Shown here in pieces: positions 16,912-25,833 of a stretch of DNA of 64,000 bases. This stretch comes from Roseiarcus sp963832305 (GTDB lineage Bacteria; Pseudomonadota; Alphaproteobacteria; Rhizobiales; Beijerinckiaceae). The number at the start of each line of letters is the position of its first letter. Position 1 is the stretch's first letter. The stretch spans positions 262,764 through 326,763 of the forward strand of contig CAWHTU010000005.1 in NCBI GenBank assembly GCA_963832305.1. The letters are read 5' to 3'. A program made the translations under genes and the position numbers. The notes beneath the pieces are model-generated. The model searched no databases. It saw only the letters and a list, made by a program, of their open reading frames with translations, and had not been told where the DNA came from.

Positions 16912-19619
16912 CCATTCCGCGCGCGACCTACCGCTTGCAGCTCCGCGCCGGCTTCGGCTTCAGCCAAGTGGCCGGCGTTGCGCCCTACTTCGCGCGGCTG
17001 GGCGTCAGTCACGTCTATCTTTCCCCGATCTTCAAAGCACGGCCCGGCAGCGTGCACGGCTATGACATCACCGACCATAACGAACTGAACCCAGAGCTCG
17101 GGACGGAATCCGAATACGCCTCAATGATCGAAACCCTCCGGCGTGAGGGACTCGGCCGGATCCTCGATCTTGTGCCCAATCACATGGGCGTATGGGGGGC
17201 CGACAATCCGTTGTGGCTCGACGTCCTGGAGTGGGGTCCGCAATCTCAATACGCGGGCTGGTTCGATATCGATTGGCCGGCTCACCAAGGCAAGTTGCTC
17301 GCGCCCGTGCTCGGCGCGCAGTACGGCGAGGAGCTTAGGGGCGGCAGGCTAAGGCTCAAGTTCGAAACCGACGGGACTTTCGCACTCTGGGCTTACGACG
17401 CCCACAAGCTTCCGATCTGCCCTCTGACTTATCCTCGGATTCTCGGCCACGAGACCCCGGCGTTGGACCGCATGGCCGACCTTTTCAACGATCTCCCGCA
17501 ATGGCGGCCGCAAATGGCTGAAAGGGCGCGGGCGTTGAAAAGAGAACTCGGTTCACTCGCGACTGAAGATAGCGACACGAGGTCGGCGATCGACAATTCG
17601 GTCGAGGCGTTCAACGCCAACTGGCGGGAGCTCGATCGGCTCATCGGCGAACAGTTCTGGCGCGTCGCGTTTCATCGTGTCGCCGAGGACGAGATCAACT
17701 ACCGTCGCTTCTTCAACATCAGTGACCTTGCGGGCCTGCGTGTGGAAATCGACCCAGTGTTCGTCCACGCCCATGCCCGCGTGTTCCGCATGCTCGAAAG
17801 CGGCGAGATCGACGGCCTGCGCATCGATCATATCGATGGGCTGTTCGATCCCAGAGGCTATCTGGATGCGCTTCGCAACGAAGCACCCCGGCCTTTCTAT
17901 CTGGTCGTCGAGAAGATTCTCGCCTCGCACGAATCCCTGCGCGCCGACTGGCCGATCGAAGGGACGACTGGCTACGACTACGCCAACCTGTCGCTTGGAG
18001 TGCAGCTGGATCCCAAAGCTGAGGATGCCTTCACGCAAACCTATCTCGCGTTCACCGGAATGGTCGAGGACTTCGAGACGGTGGCGCGCGATTGCAAGCT
18101 GCGGATCATGGAAAATGAAATGGCGAGCGAGCTTAACGCGCTGGGGCGCGCTGCCGCGCGCCTTGCTGCTCAAAGTCCGATGACCGCCGATCTGACGCGC
18201 TCGCTGCTGCAGCGCGCGATCAAGCAGACCGTCGCAAGCTTTCCTGTCTACCGCACCTATATCGACTTCAGCGGCTCCCCAGCGGAGACCGACCAGCGCG
18301 ATATCGCCTGGGCGATCACCCGCGCCCGGCGTATCGATGCGGACGTCCATCCGTCCGCCTTCGATTTCCTGCAGAACGTCTTGTTGGCTGAGACGGAAAA
18401 GCCGCCGACGCAGGAGCTCAGCCGCACCGCGGCGCTTCGCCTTGCGATGAAATTTCAGCAGTTCTCAGGCCCTGTCATGGCCAAGGGAGTCGAGGACACC
18501 GCTTTCTATCGTTACAATCGGTTCGTCGCTCTCAATGAGGTTGGCGGCGCTCCTGATCGTTTCGGCCTCGCTCCCGCGTTTTTTCACAAAGCCAATGCGT
18601 CGCGAGCTCAATATTGGCCGCATGCGATGCTGGCGACCGCGACCCACGATACGAAGCGCGGCGAAGACAGCCGAGCGCGACTGGCCGTTCTCAGCGAGGC
18701 GCCGGAGGAATGGGGCCGTCGCGTGGAGGCATGGAGCCGCCTCTTGCGCGCGAGGCGCGGCGATGTGGAGGGCGTAGGCGGGCCGGATCGCAACGACGAA
18801 TATATGCTCTATCAGCTGCTCGTCGGATCCTGGCCGATGGACATGCTCTTGAACCCCGGGGCGGACCAGCTGGACGACTACGGCGCGCGGATTCATTCCG
18901 CACTGGAAAAATCACTGCGCGAGGCGAAGCGGCGGTCTTCCTGGGCGGCCCCCGATCTGGAGTACGAGAAGGCGGTGCAAGCGTTCGCTCGCGAAGCGCT
19001 TCGATCTGACGGTTTCCTCGCCAATTTCCTTCCCTTCGTCGAGCGCGTGGCGCGTCTCGGCGTCCAGAACAGCCTCGCGCAGACCGCAATGAAACTGACG
19101 GCTCCGGGCGTGCCGGACATCTATCAAGGCTGCGAATTGTGGGACTTCAATCTTGTCGATCCCGACAATCGCCGGCCGGTCGATTTCAGTCGCCGTGAGG
19201 CGGAAATGGAGGGCCTCGCGCGCCGTCTCGAGGACGCCAATCAGCGCGCCGCATTGTTCGAGACTTTGATGCAAGAGTGGCCGGACGGGCGGATAAAGCT
19301 GGCGACGACTGCGCTGCTGCTCGCCCAGCGCCGCGAGGACCCCGAGCTCTTCGCCGATGGCGATTATCTTCCTATCCTCGTCGAAGGCGATGAGTCCGAT
19401 TGGGCTTTCGGCTATATTCGCGCCTGTGGAGAGCGGCGGCTGGCCGTCCTGATCGCGCGGTTTCCGATGCATCGCGAGGCAAGACCGGCTTGGAAAGCGG
19501 CGGCGCGGTTGCCTGAAGGCCGGTGGTTCGATCTGTTCCGCGGACGCGCTGTCGTGGCCGGCGAAGCCCTTGCAGACTGGCTGAATCCATTGCCCTTCGC
19601 AGTCCTATCGACCCGATAG
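16908..19619 (+). CDS. treY: Malto-oligosyltrehalose synthase
   Basis: TreY converts the reducing end of maltodextrins to a trehalose linkage by intramolecular transglycosylation. The 903-residue protein opens with IPRATYRLQLRAGFGF and ARLGVSHVYLSP, typical of the family. It then shows LDLVPNHMGV, GLRIDHIDGL (nucleophile), LVVEKIL (acid), TATHDTKRGED and a late APGVPDIYQG. The ATG at 16908 overlaps the treZ stop. With treZ upstream and convergent glgX 12 bases downstream, this is the classical TreX-TreY-TreZ route from glycogen to trehalose. Confidence 0.94.
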   Translation: MTIPRATYRLQLRAGFGFSQVAGVAPYFARLGVSHVYLSPIFKARPGSVHGYDITDHNELNPELGTESEYASMIETLRREGLGRILDLVPNHMGVWGADNPLWLDVLEWGPQSQYAGWFDIDWPAHQGKLLAPVLGAQYGEELRGGRLRLKFETDGTFALWAYDAHKLPICPLTYPRILGHETPALDRMADLFNDLPQWRPQMAERARALKRELGSLATEDSDTRSAIDNSVEAFNANWRELDRLIGEQFWRVAFHRVAEDEINYRRFFNISDLAGLRVEIDPVFVHAHARVFRMLESGEIDGLRIDHIDGLFDPRGYLDALRNEAPRPFYLVVEKILASHESLRADWPIEGTTGYDYANLSLGVQLDPKAEDAFTQTYLAFTGMVEDFETVARDCKLRIMENEMASELNALGRAAARLAAQSPMTADLTRSLLQRAIKQTVASFPVYRTYIDFSGSPAETDQRDIAWAITRARRIDADVHPSAFDFLQNVLLAETEKPPTQELSRTAALRLAMKFQQFSGPVMAKGVEDTAFYRYNRFVALNEVGGAPDRFGLAPAFFHKANASRAQYWPHAMLATATHDTKRGEDSRARLAVLSEAPEEWGRRVEAWSRLLRARRGDVEGVGGPDRNDEYMLYQLLVGSWPMDMLLNPGADQLDDYGARIHSALEKSLREAKRRSSWAAPDLEYEKAVQAFAREALRSDGFLANFLPFVERVARLGVQNSLAQTAMKLTAPGVPDIYQGCELWDFNLVDPDNRRPVDFSRREAEMEGLARRLEDANQRAALFETLMQEWPDGRIKLATTALLLAQRREDPELFADGDYLPILVEGDESDWAFGYIRACGERRLAVLIARFPMHREARPAWKAAARLPEGRWFDLFRGRAVVAGEALADWLNPLPFAVLSTR

Positions 19620-19631
19620 GCGCGAGGCTGC

Positions 19632-21764
19632 TCAGGGGTTTCCCTCCGGATCTCGCTTTTCCGGCAGCCGCTCGAACAGAAGCACGGAGCGCGGCGCCAC
19701 GAGATAGATCGCTCCAATGTCGAATTGCGTCGCGGCTTGCTGTGGATCGTTGGTGTCCATCACCCGGTTCCACCCGGCCGCTTCATATGACGGCGGGAGG
19801 GTGAAGTTGACGGCGTCATGATGCGCGTTGAACACGATCAGCAGGGACGTGTCGTCGCCTCGTCGCTTGATTCCCGTCGCCTGCCCGCGCCCGTCCAGGA
19901 GCATGCCGAAGCAGCGCGTTGTCTCATTGTCCCATGTCTCAGCGGTCATTTCTTCGCCCGTGGCGTCAATCCATGTCACGTCTTTCACATCGATCGCCGG
20001 GTTCATCTCGCCGGTCAGGAAGCGCGATCGCCCCAACACCGGATAGAGGTGAAAGGCGGAGGTAAGCTGGCGGAAGAAGTTCACCAGCGACAGGCTCTCT
20101 TCGTCCCTTTCCCAGTGGATCCAGCTTGTCTCGTTGTCCTGGCAATAGGCGTTGTTGTTGCCGCCCTGGGTGCGGCCGAATTCGTCGCCGGCGCAGATCA
20201 TCGGGGTGCCTTGCGATAAAATCAGCGTAGCCAGGAGATTGCGCAGTTGGCGCCACCGTAGCGCTTGAATGTCTTTGTCGTCGGTGGGCCCTTCGGCGCC
20301 GCAGTTCCAGGACCGGTTGTCGGAATGGCCGTCGCTGTTGTTCTCGCCGTTGGCCTCGTTGTGCTTGTCATTGTACGAGACGACGTCGCGAAGCGTGAAG
20401 CCGTCATGCGCTGCGATGAAATTGACGCTTGCCCAAGGCCTTCGGCCGCGAAAGTTGAAGCTGTCAGGAGAAGCGCACAGCCGTGGGGCCAAGGTCTTGG
20501 CGCTCGCCTGGCCGCGCCAGAAGTCCCGGACGTCATCGCGAAATCGGTCGTTCCACTCCGCCCAGCCTGGAGGAAAGCCGCCCACCTGATATCCCCCGGG
20601 GCCACAGTCCCACGGTTCGGCGATCAGTTTGACCTCGGCGAGAAGCGGGTCTTGTCCGATCGCCTTCAGGAATCCGCTCTCAGTCTTGAACCCGTCGGGC
20701 TCACGCGCGAGGATAGTCCCGAGATCGAACCGGAATCCGTCCACTCGCGTTTCGCTGACCCAGTAGCGCAAGCTGTCCGCGACCATCTGGATGACCCGGG
20801 GATGGCTGAGGTTGAGCGTGTTTCCGGTCCCCGTGTCGTTGATGTAGAAGCGCGGCTCATCGGGCATGAGTTGATAGTACGACTTGTTGTCGATGCCTTT
20901 GAATGAAAGCGTCGGCCCGCGCTCGTTGCCTTCGGCGGTATGATTGTAGACGACGTCGAGGATCACTTCGAGACCGCCGTCGTGTAGCCTTGCGATCATT
21001 TCCTTGAACTCGCGCAGCGAGTTCGGCACGTCCGAGGCGTAACGTGGATCTGGCGCGAAAAAGCCGATCGAATTGTAGCCCCAATAGTTGCGCAGGCCCT
21101 TCTCGAGCAGGTTGCTGTCGTCGATGAAAGTGTGGATGGGCAGGAGTTCGACGGTCGTGACGCCGAGCGACTTGATGTAGTCGACAATCGGCTTCGAGCC
21201 GAGGCCCGCATAAAAGCCCTTCAGCCTCTCATCGACGTCCGGATGCAATTGCGTGAACCCCTTGACGTGCGTCTCGTAGATGAGGGTGCGTTCCCAAGGA
21301 ACGCTTCGCCGCAGGTATTCGCCGCGCCAATCGAAATTCGGGTCCACGATGACGGATTTCGGCACGAAGGGGGCGCTGTCGCGCTCGTCGAAGCTGAGGT
21401 CGTCTCCCTCGGCGCCAAGTGTGTAACCGAAAACCGCCGGGTCCCACGTCATCTTCCCGGAATGAGCTCGCGCATAAGGATCGAGCAGGAGCTTGTTAGG
21501 GTTGAAGCGGTGCCCGGCCTCCGGTTCGTACGGGCCATGGACACGGAAACCGTACAAGGTCGCCGGTCCCACGCCAGCCAAGTGGCCGTGAAATATCTCA
21601 TCGGTATGTTCAGGAAGCTCGAATCGATCGACCTCGCGCCTGCCGTCGGGATCGAATAGACAGACCTCCACCCGGCTCGCGTTCGCCGAAAAGACCGCGA
21701 AGTTCGCGCCCTGTGGGTCCGCCGTGGCCCCAAGAGGGTACGGTTTACCTTCGCTGATTCGCAT
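19632..21764 (-). CDS. glgX: Glycogen debranching enzyme (GlgX/TreX)
   Basis: This GH13 isoamylase-type enzyme cuts alpha-1,6 branches of glycogen and feeds linear maltodextrins to TreY and TreZ. The 710-residue protein has the N-terminal CBM48-like PLGATADPQGANFAVFSANA, VVYNHTAEGNERGP, GFRFDLGTIL (nucleophile), LIAEPWDCGPGGY (acid) and AAHDGFTLRD. The ATG at 21764 opens MRISEGKPYPLGAT, the usual family N-terminus. It converges on treY with a 12-base gap and has its own stress-type promoter, so both sides of the trehalose route look co-regulated. Confidence 0.94.
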   Translation of the reverse strand: MRISEGKPYPLGATADPQGANFAVFSANASRVEVCLFDPDGRREVDRFELPEHTDEIFHGHLAGVGPATLYGFRVHGPYEPEAGHRFNPNKLLLDPYARAHSGKMTWDPAVFGYTLGAEGDDLSFDERDSAPFVPKSVIVDPNFDWRGEYLRRSVPWERTLIYETHVKGFTQLHPDVDERLKGFYAGLGSKPIVDYIKSLGVTTVELLPIHTFIDDSNLLEKGLRNYWGYNSIGFFAPDPRYASDVPNSLREFKEMIARLHDGGLEVILDVVYNHTAEGNERGPTLSFKGIDNKSYYQLMPDEPRFYINDTGTGNTLNLSHPRVIQMVADSLRYWVSETRVDGFRFDLGTILAREPDGFKTESGFLKAIGQDPLLAEVKLIAEPWDCGPGGYQVGGFPPGWAEWNDRFRDDVRDFWRGQASAKTLAPRLCASPDSFNFRGRRPWASVNFIAAHDGFTLRDVVSYNDKHNEANGENNSDGHSDNRSWNCGAEGPTDDKDIQALRWRQLRNLLATLILSQGTPMICAGDEFGRTQGGNNNAYCQDNETSWIHWERDEESLSLVNFFRQLTSAFHLYPVLGRSRFLTGEMNPAIDVKDVTWIDATGEEMTAETWDNETTRCFGMLLDGRGQATGIKRRGDDTSLLIVFNAHHDAVNFTLPPSYEAAGWNRVMDTNDPQQAATQFDIGAIYLVAPRSVLLFERLPEKRDPEGNP

Positions 21765-21808
21765 TGCCCGCCCGCCGCTCGTGGCCGCAATTGTGCGAGC
21801 CGCACAAT

Positions 21809-21834
21809 AACACGCTGAAGGGTCACACCGTTCC
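21809..21834 (-). promoter_or_regulatory. Sigma-EcfG-type promoter for glgX
   Basis: On the minus strand, GGAAC (21834-21830) is followed after 17 bases by TGTT (21812-21809), one mismatch from the consensus. It lies 45 bases upstream of the glgX start. Confidence 0.55.
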
Positions 21835-21874
21835 CGAATTGCCAGCATCGTAACTCAAAAAAATGAGGGGTGCG

Positions 21875-21899
21875 GGAACCAGGGAGGCTCTCGTGCGTT
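21875..21899 (+). promoter_or_regulatory. Sigma-EcfG-type promoter for the BON-domain gene
   Basis: GGAAC at 21875-21879, a 16-base spacer, then CGTT at 21896-21899. The BON-domain ATG is 46 bases downstream. It diverges from the glgX promoter, so two stress promoters sit within 90 bases. Confidence 0.7.
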
Positions 21900-21945
21900 C
21901 AGGAGCGGCTGCAAATCACACTTGCGCCGACGCAAGGGGCTCTCG

Positions 21946-22260
21946 ATGAAACATGATTTCGATCAAAGTCAGTTTGGGCAGACGCGTGTGGGCGTGGCAC
22001 GGTCTTCGGATCGGGACCTTCTCCTGGCGCGCTTCCAAAAGCAGCGCGACGAGCAGGTCCAACTGGCTGTGACCACCGCGCTTCACTGGGATCTCGCGGT
22101 TCCGCGCCACAGGGTTGTCGTCAGAGTTGTTCGCGGTTGGGTCACACTGAGCGGCAGGGTTGATCTGGAGTATCAGAAATCGTGCGCCGAAGCCGATGCG
22201 CAATTGACGCCGGGCGTCGTTGGCGTAACCAACGAGATCGAGTGCGAACAAGTCAGCTAG
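21946..22260 (+). CDS. Small BON-domain protein
   Basis: The 104-residue protein consists of a charged N-terminus (KHDFDQSQFGQTR, DRDLLLARFQKQRDEQV) and one BON domain. That domain is recognised from VQLAVTTALHWD, VVRGWVTLSGRV and TPGVVGVTNEIE. BON domains, as in OsmY, bind phospholipid and are frequent in stress proteins. No signal peptide is visible, so it is probably cytoplasmic or membrane-associated. The upstream ATG at 21922 lies too close to the promoter and starts a basic, unconserved stretch, so 21946 is preferred. Confidence 0.8.
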   Translation: MKHDFDQSQFGQTRVGVARSSDRDLLLARFQKQRDEQVQLAVTTALHWDLAVPRHRVVVRVVRGWVTLSGRVDLEYQKSCAEADAQLTPGVVGVTNEIECEQVS

Positions 22261-22340
22261 AGGCGTATTGTGAGCGCACGAAAGTGCGAGCGCTAGTAGC
22301 ATAACTTTCCTCAGCCAAGCGATCGCCGCCAGCCCCGCAT

Positions 22341-24257
22341 TTACGTCGCCAATAGCTGCGCCGCGGGGACGACTTCCTCGAATCGCGCCGGCGTCGCGAA
22401 CTTCGCGCAAAATTCGAGAGCCTCTCTCAGCGAGCTTACCGTCGCATCTGCCTGTGCCGCTTCAATCATCGGAGCGAGGTCGCCGCTGCCCCACAGGCAG
22501 ACCGCAACGGGGATATCTGGGAACCTTTTCCGCAGACGGCGCACCGAGTAGCGGACAACAGCCAAGCTCTGGCGGCCAAGGTAGAAAATGCAGATCGCAT
22601 GGATGCCTTCCGCGCTCGTACGCGACGCGCCGCGAATCGAGTGCGCGTCCGGGCCCACGGCCCGAGCCGGAATGTTGCGCCTTTCAAGCAGTTGCACCAG
22701 GATCGAACAGGCTGCCTGATCGATTGGCGTCCGACCGGCCAGACAGAGCACGGCCGTGGCCGAGGGACGATCCGCGGGCGTCTCGGCTTCGATTTGAGGA
22801 GGCGCGGCCTCGATCTTTTCTTCACCGACGTCCGCATGGTCGGCAAGGTCGGCCACGACCCGCTCCACAGACTCGCATATTTCGACTTGGCGGCCTCTGT
22901 CCATGACTCCGCGCGCAACATCGATCTGCGCCAAAGCGAGGCCCGGGAGAGCGACCTGCTCGTAGTAGTCCAGAAGCGTCATATCCTTAAGAAGGGATTC
23001 GGCCTGGAACGTGACTTCGTCCCGGTCAGAAGCCAGAATGCGCTGATAGAAGCTTTGCATCGGCGAAAGAGGCGGCTTGTCGCCCAGAAGCAATTCAATG
23101 AAATTCAGACTTTCGACATGCCGGCCCAAGACAACCAGGCAAGCTGTGATGGGCGTCGAAAGAAGGAGCCCGGGCGCGCCCCATATCAGAGTCCAGAACC
23201 CGGCTGCGACGATGATCGCAAGCGGAGACATCCCGGTTGTGTGACCGAACAACTGGGGTTCAACCGCCTGTCCAATGATCCCCTCGACCACAACGAAGAG
23301 CAAGGCGGTCTCGACCACCATGCTCCAGCCGGGGTCGACAGCCGCGGCGAGGGCCAGAGGAATGGCGGCGGCGATGAAGGCGCCGGCATAGGGGACGAAT
23401 CTGAGAACTGCGCCGACGATTCCCCACAGGATCGGATTCGGAACGCCAATCAGGCTCAAGCCCAAACCGATCGCGACGCCGAAGGCGGCATTTATCCCGG
23501 TCAGCGCCAGGAAATATCGGCTCAATCTCGTTGCCGCGTCGTCGAGCGCCTGCGTCGTGCGGTGTAGATCGTCGGACCCAATGAGGCCGATGAACCGGTC
23601 GCGCAGATCGCGTCGTTGGAGAAGGATGAAAACCACAAAGATGATGACGATAGCCGCAGTCGCCAAAGGCGGCAGAAGGGCCGACAGAATGCTTTGCAGA
23701 ATTTGCACCGGACCCGGAGGCGGCTCGTGCACCTCGACCTGTACCAAAGGGTGATCAGGAGACTGCGGCGCCTCCCCCGGCGGCGGCGATGACGTCGGAG
23801 GGATTGCGTTTTTTCCTATGTTGTTCTCAAGACCGTGCAACGCGTCGGCCGCCTTCTCGACCACGCGAGCGCCAAAGGCCGAACTTCGTACGGCGTCGAG
23901 CTTCTTGCTTATGACGACTTGATATTCGGGCAGATTTTCACTGAGTTGCGCAGCTTGTTTGCCGATAATCGCGCCCAAGATCCCCAAAATTGCGAATGCT
24001 AGCGCGACGGCAACAAGAACAGAGGCGACGCGCCCAATATATAGACGGTTCAGGGCATCGGTCGCCGGCGCGAGGACAAAGCTGAGAAGGACCGCGATCG
24101 ACATCGGAACGAGCACGTCCCGGCCGAAGTAAAGCCCCGCGATAACAGCGACGCCAATGATGATCGTATCCGTCGCCTGCGCCCGTCTTCCGAGATCGGC
24201 GCGCGGACCACTGAAGGGGTTTCTCGCTTCGACCCCTTCGTCTTGAAGTTCCGCCAT
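22341..24257 (-). CDS. AI-2E family (PerM-like) membrane transporter with extra C-terminal domain
   Basis: The first 430 residues have the eight-helix layout of the AI-2E/PerM family, with helices near residues 32-65 and 70-100 and a block at 215-390. The family signature is VVVEGIIGQAVEPQLFG followed by SPLAIIVAAGFW. Family members export signals or act as ion antiporters. The protein is 638 residues; the last about 190 (ATAVLCLAGRTPIDQAACSIL, CIFYLGRQSLAVV, IPVAVCLWGSG) look like an added Rossmann-type domain of unknown role. It is the last gene of a four-gene unit beginning at 25566. Substrate unknown. Confidence 0.82.
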   Translation of the reverse strand: MAELQDEGVEARNPFSGPRADLGRRAQATDTIIIGVAVIAGLYFGRDVLVPMSIAVLLSFVLAPATDALNRLYIGRVASVLVAVALAFAILGILGAIIGKQAAQLSENLPEYQVVISKKLDAVRSSAFGARVVEKAADALHGLENNIGKNAIPPTSSPPPGEAPQSPDHPLVQVEVHEPPPGPVQILQSILSALLPPLATAAIVIIFVVFILLQRRDLRDRFIGLIGSDDLHRTTQALDDAATRLSRYFLALTGINAAFGVAIGLGLSLIGVPNPILWGIVGAVLRFVPYAGAFIAAAIPLALAAAVDPGWSMVVETALLFVVVEGIIGQAVEPQLFGHTTGMSPLAIIVAAGFWTLIWGAPGLLLSTPITACLVVLGRHVESLNFIELLLGDKPPLSPMQSFYQRILASDRDEVTFQAESLLKDMTLLDYYEQVALPGLALAQIDVARGVMDRGRQVEICESVERVVADLADHADVGEEKIEAAPPQIEAETPADRPSATAVLCLAGRTPIDQAACSILVQLLERRNIPARAVGPDAHSIRGASRTSAEGIHAICIFYLGRQSLAVVRYSVRRLRKRFPDIPVAVCLWGSGDLAPMIEAAQADATVSSLREALEFCAKFATPARFEEVVPAAQLLAT

Positions 24258-24274
24258 GGGTTGTCAGGCGCTGG

Positions 24275-24445
24275 TTATTTGTCTCTTCTTTTGGCTTGCG
24301 GCTGTTTGAGCGCCGGCACCGCTCCGGTGATGCCGCTTCCAGGCTGGGTTGAAGCCGGCGGGTCGCTTGCCGGAAACGACATCTCCAACTCCCGGGAAAG
24401 CAGCTTTTCCTGCTCCTTCTTCGACTTGTGCTCTTGTTTGGCCAT
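24275..24445 (-). CDS. Small SFPASDPPA-motif protein of unknown function
   Basis: The 56-residue basic protein starts MAKQEHKSKKEQEKLL and carries SRELEMSFPASDPPASTQP. That motif defines a small conserved alphaproteobacterial family of unknown role, often beside stress genes. The rest is Gly/Pro/Lys-rich and probably disordered. It sits 17 bases before the transporter and 37 bases after the upstream membrane-protein gene, so it belongs to the same operon. The ATG at 24445 is chosen because the conserved part begins there. No catalytic residues can be named. Confidence 0.7.
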   Translation of the reverse strand: MAKQEHKSKKEQEKLLSRELEMSFPASDPPASTQPGSGITGAVPALKQPQAKRRDK

Positions 24446-24482
24446 GCTGCTTCCCCTCGAAACGCCGGATGGATGATCGCTT

Positions 24483-25472
24483 TCAGCCGGAAATGGGCAG
24501 GTCGTCGCGAATTCGCCCACCTACGGTCGCCATGTAGCTTGCGGAAAAAGCGCCGATCAGCAGCGAGATGAAGGCCCACAACGCGACATAGACGCTAGTC
24601 TTGCGCGCCGCGTCGGCCGCCGTCTTGGCGGCGTCGAGCGCCTTTTGCTTTGCGTTCTTCGCTTGCTCGATGACGTCCGACACCCGCTTTTCCGCATCCG
24701 CCTGAGCGAGACCCGTCCGAGCCGCGACGACCTGAGCGATGTAGGTCTTGTCGGCCGGCGAGATATCGCCGGACAAAGCGTCAGCCGCCAGAATGCGGCC
24801 AACTTCAGCGTGTGACGCGGCCGCATCGCCAGCTGTATCGGGATGATCGGTGCGAAACAGCATGTCGGTGAAATAGGCGGTCGGACTGCTCTCGTTGGAA
24901 GCGGTTTGGGAAGCTGCTTGACCTGCGACCTCAGTCGCCGCTCCGGCCGCTGTTCCCGCCACCGCCTGCATCGCGGAGGCGCCGACGCGAGCCGCGCCGG
25001 TCGTCAATGACGCCGCGCCGGAAGCGAGAAGCGAGGCGCTGACGATCGCGCCAACCGCCCAGACGAGAAGTCCGTGCGCGGTGTCGCGAAAATAGACCTC
25101 ATCCGTGTGGACGCTAACCCAACGGGTGCGCAACCGGCCCGCCAGGTATCCGCCGACCCCGGATGCGAATAGCTGGACCGCAATCAGCCACGCCGCGGCC
25201 AGGATGCCGAACGTGGTGATGGAGGTATTGCTATTGGACCACGGCGAAAACGAGCCGAGGCCGATGCCGGCGCCGAGCATCAGAAGGGCGAGCGACAGCG
25301 CAGACGCGACTGCGGCGCCGGCGATAATGGCGGCCCACGACACAGCCGAGGCCGGACTCTCGCGTCCTCCGAGCAGCTCATGTCCATAAATCTCGCGGTC
25401 CCCCAGGGGCTCGCGGGCGTCCGATGCCAAATCTGACACGAAAGTCTCCGATCTAATCGCTTTGGATGCCAA
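24483..25472 (-). CDS. Conserved membrane protein (YrzE-like, alanine-rich), unknown function
   Basis: The 329-residue protein has a polar N-terminus, two to three helices (WAAIIAGAAVASALSLALLML; GILAAAWLIAVQLFASGVGG; LLVWAVGAIVSASLLASGAA) and a final helix, VALWAFISLLIGAFSASY. Between them is a long Ala-rich, coiled-coil-prone region (about residues 150-290) with repeated DAAKTAADAA-like stretches. The family is widespread in Rhizobiales without a known function. The start is a TTG at 25472, with a GGGTGAG five bases before it. The 25-residue peptide gene ends 16 bases upstream, so the two are one transcript. Confidence 0.7.
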   Translation of the reverse strand: MASKAIRSETFVSDLASDAREPLGDREIYGHELLGGRESPASAVSWAAIIAGAAVASALSLALLMLGAGIGLGSFSPWSNSNTSITTFGILAAAWLIAVQLFASGVGGYLAGRLRTRWVSVHTDEVYFRDTAHGLLVWAVGAIVSASLLASGAASLTTGAARVGASAMQAVAGTAAGAATEVAGQAASQTASNESSPTAYFTDMLFRTDHPDTAGDAAASHAEVGRILAADALSGDISPADKTYIAQVVAARTGLAQADAEKRVSDVIEQAKNAKQKALDAAKTAADAARKTSVYVALWAFISLLIGAFSASYMATVGGRIRDDLPISG

Positions 25473-25488
25473 TGAAAGCTCACCCGCT

Positions 25489-25566
25489 TCAGTGATAAAG
25501 AAGGGCGATCAGAATGATGATCGGTATCGGAACACCAAGAAGCCACAGCAAGATACCTCGGCCCAT
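25489..25566 (-). CDS. 25-residue hydrophobic peptide (PIPIII-type membrane miniprotein)
   Basis: The frame encodes MGRGILLWLLGV followed by PIPIIILIALLYH and a TGA at 25489-25491. An AGGAG lies seven bases before the ATG, which makes translation credible. Nearly all residues after position 3 are hydrophobic, with a Pro-Ile-Pro kink, so it should span or lie in the inner membrane. Very similar 25-residue sequences occur across Rhizobiales, often near stress-membrane genes; this is from memory. It is the first cistron after a sigma-EcfG-type promoter and leads into the membrane-protein operon. Confidence 0.72.
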   Translation of the reverse strand: MGRGILLWLLGVPIPIIILIALLYH

Positions 25567-25597
25567 GATCGATCTCCTTTCAGCGGTCAGCACAATA

Positions 25598-25622
25598 AAC
25601 TGACAACTCGCGGAATAGTTCC
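25598..25622 (-). promoter_or_regulatory. Sigma-EcfG-type promoter of the miniprotein/membrane-protein operon
   Basis: On the minus strand, GGAAC (25622-25618) and AGTT (25601-25598) are spaced by 16 bases, one mismatch from the consensus. It is 31 bases upstream of the 25-residue peptide start and probably drives 25566 down to 22341. Confidence 0.6.
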
Positions 25623-25801
25623 AAGCCTCGATCTTGATACCGCCGGATTAATGCGGCGGCTTACTGCCGGGCGAAGGTCATGGCCTCTCGTCAGTGAACG
25701 CCAGCCAAGTCGGGCTGTCGGACGCACGACGCGGGTGCATCAATTCAAGAAGTCACGCCTGGCGGTTGGCCGGGGGTGGCCTGGCGTGCTTTTATTTCCA
25801 G

Positions 25802-25827
25802 GGAACACTTACGGCGCTCATGGCGTT
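25802..25827 (+). promoter_or_regulatory. Sigma-EcfG-type promoter of the candidate sRNA
   Basis: GGAAC at 25802-25806, a 17-base spacer and CGTT at 25824-25827 match the consensus exactly. The only thing downstream before the terminator at 25881-25916 is about 80 bases of non-coding, highly structured sequence. Confidence 0.72.
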
Positions 25828-25833
25828 AGACTG

